NCBI RefSeq assembly: GCF_000720115.1
Contig: NZ_JOIR01000036.1
Location: 7,376-71,375, forward strand
DNA length: 64,000 bases
Direction: 5' to 3'
DNA from: Streptomyces sp. NRRL F-2580
GTDB taxonomy: Bacteria; Actinomycetota; Actinomycetes; Streptomycetales; Streptomycetaceae
Below the pieces are notes generated by a model. It had not been told where the DNA came from and searched no databases. It worked only from the letters and a program-made list of their open reading frames with translations. Each line of letters starts with the position of its first letter. Position 1 is the stretch's first letter. Position numbers and translations under genes: made by a program. Shown here in pieces: positions 12,801 to 20,097 of the stretch.

Positions 12801-14869
12801 ACGGCTTCTGGCTCGGCGACGCCTTCGCCTCGGGCGGCTCGGCCGGCTACGACCACAAGGGCATGGGCATCACCGCCCGCGGTGCGTGGGAGTCCGTCAA
12901 GCGGCACTTCCGCGAGCTCGGCCACGACACCCAGACCGAGGACTTCACCGTCGTCGGCGTCGGCGACATGTCCGGTGACGTCTTCGGCAACGGCATGCTG
13001 CTTTCCGAGCACATCCGCCTGGTCGCCGCCTTCGACCACCGGCACATCTTCCTCGACCCGACCCCGGACGCGGCCACCTCGTACGCGGAGCGCCGGCGCC
13101 TGTTCGAGCTGCCGCGCTCCTCGTGGGCCGACTACGACAGCTCGCTGCTCTCCGCGGGCGGCGGCATCCACCCGCGCAGCGCGAAGTCCATCCCCGTCAA
13201 CGCGCACGTCCGCGAGGCCCTCGGCATCGAGGCGGGCGTCACCAAGATGACCCCCGCCGACCTGATGCAGGCCATCCTGCAAGCGCCCGTGGACCTGCTG
13301 TGGAACGGCGGCATCGGTACGTACGTCAAGGCGACGGCCGAGACGCACGCGGACGTCGGCGACAAGGCCAACGACTCCATCCGCGTCAACGGCTCCCACG
13401 TCCGGGCCAAGGTCATCGGCGAGGGCGGCAACCTGGGCCTGACCCAGCTCGGCCGCATCGAGTTCGCCCGGACCGGCGCCGGCGGCGAAGGCGGCAAGGT
13501 CAACACCGACGCCATCGACAACAGCGCGGGCGTGGACACCTCCGACCACGAGGTGAACATCAAGATCCTGCTCAACGCGGTCGTCACGGACGGCGACATG
13601 ACCGTCAAGCAGCGCAACAAGCTGCTCGCCCAGATGACCGACGAGGTGGGCCACCTCGTCCTGCGCAACAACTACGGGCAGAACACGGCGCTCGCCAACG
13701 GCGCCGCCCAGGCCCCGAGCCTGCTCCACGCCCAGCAGCGCTACATGCGCCGCCTGGAGAACGCCGGACTGCTCGACCGCGCGCTGGAGTTCCTGCCCAC
13801 GGACCGGCAGATCCGCGAGCTGCTGGGCAGCGGCAAGGGTCTGACCCAGCCGGAACTGGCCGTGCTGTTCGCCTACACCAAGATCACGGTGGCGGACGAG
13901 CTCATCGCGACCGAGCTGCCGGACGACCCGTACCTGCGCCGCCTGCTCTTCGCGTACTTCCCGGCCGCCCTGGGCGAGAAGTTCCCCGAGCAGATCGACG
14001 CGCACGCGCTGCGCCGCGAGATCATCACCACCATCCTGGTCAACGACACCGTCAACACCGGTGGTTCGACCTTCCTGCACCGCCTGCGCGAGGAGACCGG
14101 GGCCTCCACGGAGGAGATCGTCCGGGCGCAGCTCGCGGCCCGCGAGATCTTCGGCCTGGCCGATGTGTGGGACGCGGTGGAGGCGCTCGACAACAAGGTC
14201 GCCGCCGACGTCCAGACCCGGGTGCGGCTGCACTCGCGGCGCCTGGTCGAGCGCGGTACCCGCTGGCTGCTGAACAACCGGCCGCAGCCGCTCCAGATCT
14301 CCGAGACCATCGCCTTCTTCGCGGACCGGGTCGGGCAGGTCTGGGCCGAGCTGCCGAAGCTGGTGCGCGGCGCCGACCTGGAGTGGTACCAGTCGATCCT
14401 GGACGAGCTGACGGGCGAGGGCGTCCCGGAGGAACTGGCCGCCAAGGTCGCCGGGTTCTCCTCCGCCTTCCCGACGCTCGACATCGTGGCGATCGCGGAC
14501 CGCACCGGCGTCGGCTGCCTGGAGGTGGCCGAGGTCTACTACGACCTCGCCGACCGCCTGGACATCACGCAGCTGATGGACCGGATCATCGAGCTGCCGC
14601 GGGCCGACCGCTGGCAGTCCATGGCCCGTGCGTCGATCCGCGAGGACCTGTTCGCGGCGCACGCGGCGCTGACGGCCGACGTGCTGTCCGTGGGCAACGG
14701 CAGTTCGACTCCCGAGGAGCGCTTCAAGGCGTGGGAGGAGAAGAACGCGGCGATCATCGGGCGGGCCCGGACGACGCTGGACGAGATCCGGGGGTCGGAC
14801 GACTTCGACCTGGCGAACCTGTCGGTGGCGATGCGGACGATGCGGTCGCTGCTGCGCGCGCACAGCTGA
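9890..14869 (+). CDS. gdhB: NAD-dependent glutamate dehydrogenase, 180-kDa class
   Basis: Encodes 1659 residues, the normal length for the large NAD-GDH class first described in Streptomyces clavuligerus. It oxidatively deaminates glutamate to 2-oxoglutarate and ammonium. N-terminal ACT-like regulatory segments precede the catalytic core. The core has [20 protein letters not shown] and [19 protein letters not shown] near residues 860-900, followed by a Rossmann part ([17 protein letters not shown]). ATG 9890 has CAGGAG at 9876-9881 as ribosome binding site. It is monocistronic, bounded by a 372-nt leader region and a 21-bp terminator hairpin. Confidence 0.95.
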   Translation: [1659 protein letters not shown]

Positions 14870-14884
14870 TCGGGCGGTTTTGCC

Positions 14885-14930
14885 GAACGGGCCGGGCCCG
14901 GGACCTCGCGGTCCCGGGCCCGGCCCGTTC
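14885..14930 (+). terminator. Perfect 21-bp hairpin terminator of gdh
   Basis: Arms 14885-14905 and 14910-14930 are fully complementary with a TCGC loop, 15 nt after the gdh stop. There is no T-run downstream. Confidence 0.85.
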
Positions 14931-14945
14931 GTGGTTCGCGTGTCG

Positions 14946-15036
14946 GGTGCGGCGCCTCCCCCAGACTCCGTCCGGGGGACCCCAGGGGGCTCCGCCCCGC
15001 CCCCGATCCCCCGCGCCTCAAACGCCGGCGGGGCTG
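14946..15036. repeat. Dispersed intergenic repeat, copy B
   Basis: The core CTCAAACGCCGGCGGGGCTG at 15017-15036 is identical to copy A. The preceding ~65 nt also match copy A closely, including CCCAGACTCCGTCCGGGGG. As with copy A, it directly follows a long terminator hairpin. Confidence 0.75.
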
Positions 15037-15086
15037 AAGTTTGTGCCGGCCGGCCTGGAACGGGCCGGCGGGGCTGGAACAGCCGG

Positions 15087-15863
15087 TCAGCGTCCCGCGG
15101 TGAAGGCCTCGTACGCGTCGCAGACTTCGGCGGCCGGGCCGTCCATGCGCATGACGCCCGCCTCCAGCCAGATCGCGCGGTCGCAGGTCTCGCGGACCGT
15201 GTTGATGCCGTGGCTGACGAGGAAGACCGTGCCGGCCTGTTGGCGCAGTTGCTCGATGCGGGCCTGGCTGCGCCGCTGGAAGGCCGCGTCGCCGGTGGCC
15301 AGGGCCTCGTCGATCATGAGTACGTCGTGGTCCTTGGCGGCGGCGATGGAGAAGCGCAGGCGGGCGCCCATGCCGGAGGAGTACGTCCGCATGGGCAGCG
15401 AGATGAAGTCGCCCTTCTCGTTGATGCCGGAGAAATCGACGATGTCCTGGTAGCGCTCGTGGATCTGCTGCTTGGACATGCCCATCGCGAGGCCGCCGAG
15501 CACGACGTTGCGCTCGCCCGTCAGGTCGTTCATCAGGGCGGCGTTCACGCCCAGCAGGGACGGCTGACCGTGCGAGAAGATCCGGCCGCGGGCCACCGGC
15601 TGGAGACCGGCGATGGCGGCCAGCAGGGTGGACTTGCCCGAGCCGTTGGAGCCGATGAGGCCGATGGCCTCGCCCTTGTACGCGGTGAAGGTGACGCCTT
15701 TGACGGCGTGCACCTCGCGGATGCCGGGAGCCGGCTCGCGGGAGAAGATCCGGCTGAGGGCCGCGGTGGCGCCGCCCTTGCGGCTGCCGCTGCCGTGGAC
15801 CTTGTAGATGACGTGGACCCCGTCGGCGATCACGGTGGGGATCCGTCCTCGAGTGTCAGCCAC
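15087..15863 (-). CDS. tagH: ABC transporter ATPase, TagH-like teichoic acid/polysaccharide exporter
   Basis: Encodes 258 residues. Walker A is GLIGSNGSGKST at about residues 78-89, the signature is TYSSGMGARLRFS and Walker B is VLMIDEALATGD. The ~60-residue N-terminal extension before Walker A is typical of TagH/Wzt-type ATPases. It powers export of a lipid-linked wall polymer by the partner ABC-2 permease. The start overlaps the permease stop by 8 nt, so they are one operon. The CDP-glycerol transferase gene nearby supports a wall teichoic acid role. It ends without the C-terminal substrate-binding domain seen in some O-antigen exporters. Confidence 0.88.
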   Translation of the reverse strand: MADTRGRIPTVIADGVHVIYKVHGSGSRKGGATAALSRIFSREPAPGIREVHAVKGVTFTAYKGEAIGLIGSNGSGKSTLLAAIAGLQPVARGRIFSHGQPSLLGVNAALMNDLTGERNVVLGGLAMGMSKQQIHERYQDIVDFSGINEKGDFISLPMRTYSSGMGARLRFSIAAAKDHDVLMIDEALATGDAAFQRRSQARIEQLRQQAGTVFLVSHGINTVRETCDRAIWLEAGVMRMDGPAAEVCDAYEAFTAGR

Positions 15864-16764
15864 GGCCGTATTCCTCCTCTGCCTTCCAGAAGTAGACGAA
15901 CCCGCCGACGCCGGCGAGCAGGGCCCAGCCGATGGCGATCGGCCATACGTGGTGCGGGAGCGAGTGCGCTTCGAAGCTGTCGATGAGCGCGAAGCGCATC
16001 AGGTCGATGTAGACGGCCGCGGGGTTGAGCTTGAGCATCGTCAGCACCCAGTGCGGCAGGTCGCCCGTCCTGTGGATCTGGTCGATGGACCACATGACGC
16101 CCGAGGAGTACATCCAGGTGCGCAGGACGAAGGGCATCAGCTGGCTGACGTCCGGGCTCTTGCTGCCGATGCGGGCCATGATCATGGCGCAGCCGGCGGC
16201 GAAGACGGCCATCAGCAGGAGCGTCGGGACGGCCAGGAGCCAGGCGGGGCCGGGCGTCTGGCCGAAGGCGAGCAGCAGGATGACCAGGGCGCCCATGGTG
16301 ACGAGCAGCTGCTGGAAGAGCTGGACGACGGTGGAGAGGGGCAGGCTCGCGCGGGGGAAGTGCAGGGCGCGGACCAGGCCGAGGTTGCTGTGGACGGCGC
16401 GGGTGCCGGCGTTGATGGAGCTGCCGATGAAGTCCCAGATGAAGACGCCGGTGATCAGGAAGGGGAGGTAGTCCGGCACTCCGCTGCTGGCCTTCATCGC
16501 GAGGCCGAAGACGAAGTAGTAGACGGCCGCGTTGAGCAGCGGGGTCACCAGGTGCCAGACCTGGCCGAGCTTGGCCGTGCTGTACGTGGCCTGCATGCGG
16601 GCGGTGGCGTACGCGGCCACGAAGTGGCGCCGGTCCCAGAGCTGCGCGACGTAGCGCGGGAGGGAGGGGCGCGCGCCGCTGAGGGTGAGGCCGTGGGCGG
16701 CGGCGAGTTGCGCGAGTTCCGCGGAGGGCGCGGGCGCGGTCTTGGGTGCGGTCGCGGTGGTCAC
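15856..16764 (-). CDS. tagG: ABC-2 type permease, TagG-like teichoic acid/polysaccharide exporter
   Basis: Encodes 302 residues with about six hydrophobic segments after an ~80-residue cytosolic N-terminus. The arrangement and the LWDRRHFVAAYATARMQATYSTAKLGQVWH amphipathic stretch are those of ABC-2 permeases (TagG/Wzm). It forms the membrane channel for the ATPase encoded just downstream. GTG 16764 gives MTTATAPKTAPAPS. It is divergent from a TetR gene, and the 135 nt between them hold two near-identical operator-like sites, so this operon is likely repressed by that regulator. Confidence 0.87.
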   Translation of the reverse strand: MTTATAPKTAPAPSAELAQLAAAHGLTLSGARPSLPRYVAQLWDRRHFVAAYATARMQATYSTAKLGQVWHLVTPLLNAAVYYFVFGLAMKASSGVPDYLPFLITGVFIWDFIGSSINAGTRAVHSNLGLVRALHFPRASLPLSTVVQLFQQLLVTMGALVILLLAFGQTPGPAWLLAVPTLLLMAVFAAGCAMIMARIGSKSPDVSQLMPFVLRTWMYSSGVMWSIDQIHRTGDLPHWVLTMLKLNPAAVYIDLMRFALIDSFEAHSLPHHVWPIAIGWALLAGVGGFVYFWKAEEEYGRG

Positions 16765-16813
16765 AGGGTTCGCTTTCGACGGGGTCAGGGCGTCGGCTGG
16801 CGATGGGACGGGT

Positions 16814-16830
16814 CCGTATCGTCGCTACGG
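16814..16830. promoter_or_regulatory. TetR-type operator candidate 1
   Basis: CCGTATCGTCGCTACGG has perfect CCGTA/TACGG arms 7 nt apart. It lies 50 nt upstream of the tagG start. A second copy with 15 of 17 identical bases lies 48 nt away. Confidence 0.6.
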
Positions 16831-16861
16831 CGAGGTTAGGGCGTGCCGCGTCGGAACGCAA

Positions 16862-16878
16862 CCGTATCGTCGTGACGG
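16862..16878. promoter_or_regulatory. TetR-type operator candidate 2
   Basis: CCGTATCGTCGTGACGG has CCGT/ACGG arms. It sits where the -35 region of the TetR gene should be: the -10-like TATGCT is at 16888-16893 and the ATG at 16900. Occupancy would block the TetR promoter, a classic autoregulation layout. Confidence 0.6.
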
Positions 16879-16899
16879 GAGCGCGGCTATGCTCTGTGC

Positions 16900-17529
16900 A
16901 TGACCACGGACCCCTCCGCCGCCCCCGCCCCCGCCGCCCCCGCCCGTAGAGCCCCCGCCGGCGCCGCCGTCCTGCGTGAGGACGTGACCGAGGCGATCCG
17001 CGAAGCGGTGCTGGAGGAACTGGCCGCGGTCGGGTTCTCGCGGATGTCCATCGAGGGCATCGCGCGGCGGGCGGGCGTCGGCAAGACCGCGGTGTACCGG
17101 CGCTGGAAGTCCAAGCTGCACCTGGTGCTCGACCTGATCGGGGCCTTCGCGGCGGACGGCCTGCCGGTGCCGGCCACCGGGTCGCTGTACGGGGACGTAC
17201 GGGCGCTGCTGGAGGTCATGTCCCACGTGCTGAGGCACCCGGTGGCGTCGGCGGTGATCCCCGACCTGCTGGTGGAGGCGGCGCGGAACCCGGAGATCGC
17301 GGACGCGGTGCGGGGGGCGCTGCTGGAGGGGCAGCGACGGGTTGCCGCGGGCATCGTCGGCGAGGCGGTGTCGCGCGGCGAGCTGGCGGAGGGGGTGGAT
17401 CCGGACCGGGCGCTCGATCTGGCGATCGGGCCGCTGTACTGGCGGCAGGTGGTCGTGGGGGACTCCGTCCCCGGCGGGTACCTCGACGAGCTCGCGCGGT
17501 CGGTGGCGGCCGGACTGCGGGCCTCCTGA
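16900..17529 (+). CDS. TetR-family transcriptional regulator
   Basis: Encodes 209 residues. Residues ~30-75 form the helix-turn-helix (AVGFSRMSIEGIARRAGVGKTAVYRRWKSK), followed by an all-helical TetR_C-type ligand domain (SVIPDLLVEAARNPE ...). The first ~20 residues are Ala/Pro-rich. It is divergent from the tagGH-type exporter operon and flanks two operator-like repeats, so it probably represses itself and that operon; the ligand is unknown. A TATGCT hexamer ends exactly 6 nt before the ATG and no Shine-Dalgarno sequence is present, which suggests a leaderless mRNA. Confidence 0.88.
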   Translation: MTTDPSAAPAPAAPARRAPAGAAVLREDVTEAIREAVLEELAAVGFSRMSIEGIARRAGVGKTAVYRRWKSKLHLVLDLIGAFAADGLPVPATGSLYGDVRALLEVMSHVLRHPVASAVIPDLLVEAARNPEIADAVRGALLEGQRRVAAGIVGEAVSRGELAEGVDPDRALDLAIGPLYWRQVVVGDSVPGGYLDELARSVAAGLRAS

Positions 17530-17544
17530 CCCTGCGGGCCGCCT

Positions 17545-17590
17545 TCTGGGGCTCCGCCCCGGACCCCGCGCTCAAACGTCGGCGGGGCTG
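17545..17590. repeat. Dispersed intergenic repeat, copy C
   Basis: The core at 17571-17590 reads CTCAAACGTCGGCGGGGCTG, one change from copies A and B, with the usual GGGGCTCCGCCCC block before it. It lies between two converging genes (TetR and glycosyltransferase). Confidence 0.7.
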
Positions 17591-17695
17591 AAATACCGGG
17601 GCGGAGCCCCCGCAGCGGCGCCACGTGGTCGATGCGGCCTCCGCTACCGAGCAGGGTTCGGGGGCGGAGCCCTCGTGGCCGGGCTACGGGCCGGG

Positions 17696-19990
17696 CTACG
17701 GCCAGAGGCGGGCCAAGGTCGGTTCCTGGGCCGGAGCCGGGGCCGGGGCGGGGGCCGCAGGGGCGGGGCGGCGGTCCGCCAGGGGGGTGATCGCGGGGAC
17801 CGGGGCGGTCTGGCCCAGGAAGATCCGCCGGACCACGCGTTCCGCCGCGTGGCCGTCGTCGTACGAGCAGAACCGCCCGCGGAACGCCGCCCGCAGCTGC
17901 GCCGAGCGCGAGCCCTGCCAGTGGCCCGTGGTGAAGATGTCCACCAGCTCGTCCTGGGTCCGGGCGATCGCACCCGGCGGGCACGACCGCAGGTCGAAGT
18001 AGGTGCCGCGGGCCGCCTCGTACGCCTCCCAGTCGTCCGCGTGGATCACGATCGGCCGGTCCAGCACCGCGTAGTCGAACATCAGGGACGAGTAGTCCGT
18101 GACGAGCGCGTCCGAGGCGAGGCAGAGCTCCTCCACCGACGGGTGGGAGGAGACGTCCAGCAGCCGCGGGTGCGGCTCCCACGCGCGGCCGGCGTCCGCG
18201 TACGTGAGGTGGGTGCGGGCGAGGATCGTGAAGCGCGGGCCCAGATCGCGCAGGACCCGCTCGAAGTCCAGGTGTTCCGGTTGGCTGCGCCGGTAGTCGC
18301 GGTGGGTGGGCGCGTACAGGACGGCCGTCGAGCCCGCCGGGATGCCGAGCCGTTCGCGCAGCTCCAGTACGTCCGCGCGGGTCGCCCGGTGGAAGACGTC
18401 GTTGCGCGGGTAGCCGTATTCGAGGGTCGTGTAGGAGGACGGGACCGCCTTCTCCCAGACCAGGGTGGAGTGCCGGTTCGCGGAGAGCAGGTAGTCCCAC
18501 TGGTCGGCGCCGCGCAGCAGGCCCGCGAAGTCCGTGGTCGGGGTGGCCGCCGGGCGGTCCTGGAGGTCGAGGCCGACGCGCTTGAGCGGGGTGCCGTGCT
18601 GGGTCTGGACCAGGATCTGGCCGGGGCGCTTGACCAGCGCGCGGTCGAAGTTGACGTTCGTGACCAGGTACGTGGCCCGCGCCAGGGCGGTCCAGTACGC
18701 CGCCGAGCCCGGGCGCAGCGCCGTCGTCTCCCGGGGCAGGGTCGAGGCGTGCGCCGGGTCGCAGATCCACGCCGTCCGCATCCGGGGCGCGAGTTCCCGC
18801 AGCTTGGCCTCGATCGCCGCCGGGTTGCAGGCGTAGCCGCCGTGCCAGTACGCGGAGAAGACCGCGAGCTCCGGGCGCAGGGGGAGCAGGCGCTGGATCC
18901 GGTAGTGCAGGCGCCGGGCCGTTTCGCGCAGGCCCTGCCACAGGGTCGTGGCCGCGCGGCCCAGTGCCAGCCCGGCCGAGCGCAGCGCGGACAGCAGCCG
19001 GTAGGTGCGCCGGGTGCCCAGCCGCATCAGGGTGTGCCGGACCCGGTCGGTCCGCGACAGGGACAGCGGCAGCGCGGACCTGCCGCCCGGGGCCCGGTAG
19101 CGGCGCAACAGCGCGGAGGCCCGGCTGAAGAACTCGGCCCGGCCGGCGGGCGGGAGGCGGCGCGGGTCGGCGTACAGGGCGCAGAAGTGCTCGGCCATGC
19201 GGCGGTGCACGGTGGGGCGCCAGCGCTCCAGCTCCGGGCGCCCGGCGAGGTAGCCGAACACCCGGTCGTACTGGTCGAAGATGTCGAGGTGGCGGCGGCT
19301 GGTGGTGGTCAGGATCGAGCCGGTCCGCCGCTGGCGGTAGTGGACGCAGACCCGGTCCAGGACGGCGACGGACTCCGCGGCCAGCAGCGCCGGGTAGGTC
19401 CAGGGAGTGTCCTCGTAGAGGCCGGGCGGGAATTCGAGGCCCTCGCGCTCCACGTACTCGCGGCGGTAGGCCTTGTTCCACACCACCATCAGCATGGCCA
19501 GCAGCGCCGGGCGGTCGGCGAGCCGGAAGCTGGCCGGGCCCTCCTCGGACAGCCGGTGCGCGAGGCGGTTGCGCACCAGCTCGCCCGACCAGAAGGTGCG
19601 CGCGTAGTCGTAGACGAGGACGTCGGGGGAGCCGGTGGCCTTCAGCCGGTCGGTGATGGCCTGCAGGGCGCCGGGGGCGAGGGTGTCGTCGCCGTCGAGG
19701 AAGATCAGGTAGTCGCCGGTGGCCCGGGCCAGGCCCGCGTTGCGGGCCGGGCCCAGGCCCAGGTTGTGCGCCAGGTGCACGGCGGTGACCCGGGCGTCAC
19801 GGGCCGCGTACTCGTCGATGATCGAACCGCAGGCGTCGGGTGAGGCGTCGTCGACCGCGATCAGTTCCAGATCCGGGTACGACTGCGTCAGGACCGAGTC
19901 CAGACTCTCCTGGAGGTAGGCCTGGACCTTGTACGCGGGCACGATGACGCTGAACCGGGGCACGGCACATCCAGGGGTCGGCGCGGGCAT
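17696..19990 (-). CDS. Bifunctional glycosyltransferase / CDP-glycerol:polyglycerophosphate glycerophosphotransferase
   Basis: Encodes 764 residues in two parts. Residues ~12-230 are a GT-A family 2 glycosyltransferase (FSVIVPAYKVQAYLQESLDSV, with the DGDD metal motif). Residues ~390-745 are a TagF/TarF-like glycerophosphotransferase (VKRPGQILVQTQHGTPLKRVG, ANRHSTLVWEKA, LYAPTHRDYRRS, DALVTDYSSLMFDYA). This composite builds or decorates a poly(glycerol-phosphate) wall teichoic acid on the cytosolic face, which the nearby TagGH-type exporter would carry out. ATG 19990 follows GGGGGAGAC. Two 16-nt direct repeats lie upstream at 20043-20081. Confidence 0.88.
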   Translation of the reverse strand: MPAPTPGCAVPRFSVIVPAYKVQAYLQESLDSVLTQSYPDLELIAVDDASPDACGSIIDEYAARDARVTAVHLAHNLGLGPARNAGLARATGDYLIFLDGDDTLAPGALQAITDRLKATGSPDVLVYDYARTFWSGELVRNRLAHRLSEEGPASFRLADRPALLAMLMVVWNKAYRREYVEREGLEFPPGLYEDTPWTYPALLAAESVAVLDRVCVHYRQRRTGSILTTTSRRHLDIFDQYDRVFGYLAGRPELERWRPTVHRRMAEHFCALYADPRRLPPAGRAEFFSRASALLRRYRAPGGRSALPLSLSRTDRVRHTLMRLGTRRTYRLLSALRSAGLALGRAATTLWQGLRETARRLHYRIQRLLPLRPELAVFSAYWHGGYACNPAAIEAKLRELAPRMRTAWICDPAHASTLPRETTALRPGSAAYWTALARATYLVTNVNFDRALVKRPGQILVQTQHGTPLKRVGLDLQDRPAATPTTDFAGLLRGADQWDYLLSANRHSTLVWEKAVPSSYTTLEYGYPRNDVFHRATRADVLELRERLGIPAGSTAVLYAPTHRDYRRSQPEHLDFERVLRDLGPRFTILARTHLTYADAGRAWEPHPRLLDVSSHPSVEELCLASDALVTDYSSLMFDYAVLDRPIVIHADDWEAYEAARGTYFDLRSCPPGAIARTQDELVDIFTTGHWQGSRSAQLRAAFRGRFCSYDDGHAAERVVRRIFLGQTAPVPAITPLADRRPAPAAPAPAPAPAQEPTLARLWP

Positions 19991-19993
19991 GTC

Positions 19994-20032
19994 TCCCCCA
20001 GCTACCGCGGGGAGGTGCCCCCAGGAACCCCC
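19994..20032. repeat. Short intergenic inverted repeat, related to the dispersed family
   Basis: A CTCCCCCAGCTACCGCGGGG block followed by GTGCCCCCAGG lies between the glycosyltransferase start and its upstream direct repeats. It resembles the CTCCCCCAGACTCC block in copies A and B of the dispersed repeat. It also supplies the ribosome binding site of the glycosyltransferase on the minus strand. Confidence 0.45.
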
Positions 20033-20042
20033 GGCGTGGCGT

Positions 20043-20081
20043 TCGGGTTACGCAGCGTGTGGCAATCGGGTTACGCAGCGT
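20043..20081. promoter_or_regulatory. Paired 16-nt direct repeats upstream of the teichoic acid transferase
   Basis: TCGGGTTACGCAGCGT occurs at 20043-20058 and again at 20066-20081, 23 nt apart start to start. They lie 53-91 nt upstream of the glycosyltransferase ATG on its promoter side. The two-turn spacing suggests same-face binding of a regulator; which one is unknown. Confidence 0.5.
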
Positions 20082-20097
20082 CAACGTCGCACGTCAA

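Noticed and set aside
9971..14863. 1630-codon minus-strand frame opposite gdh
   Set aside because: It is a shadow of gdh with no recognisable family or start signal, whereas the plus frame is a full NAD-GDH.
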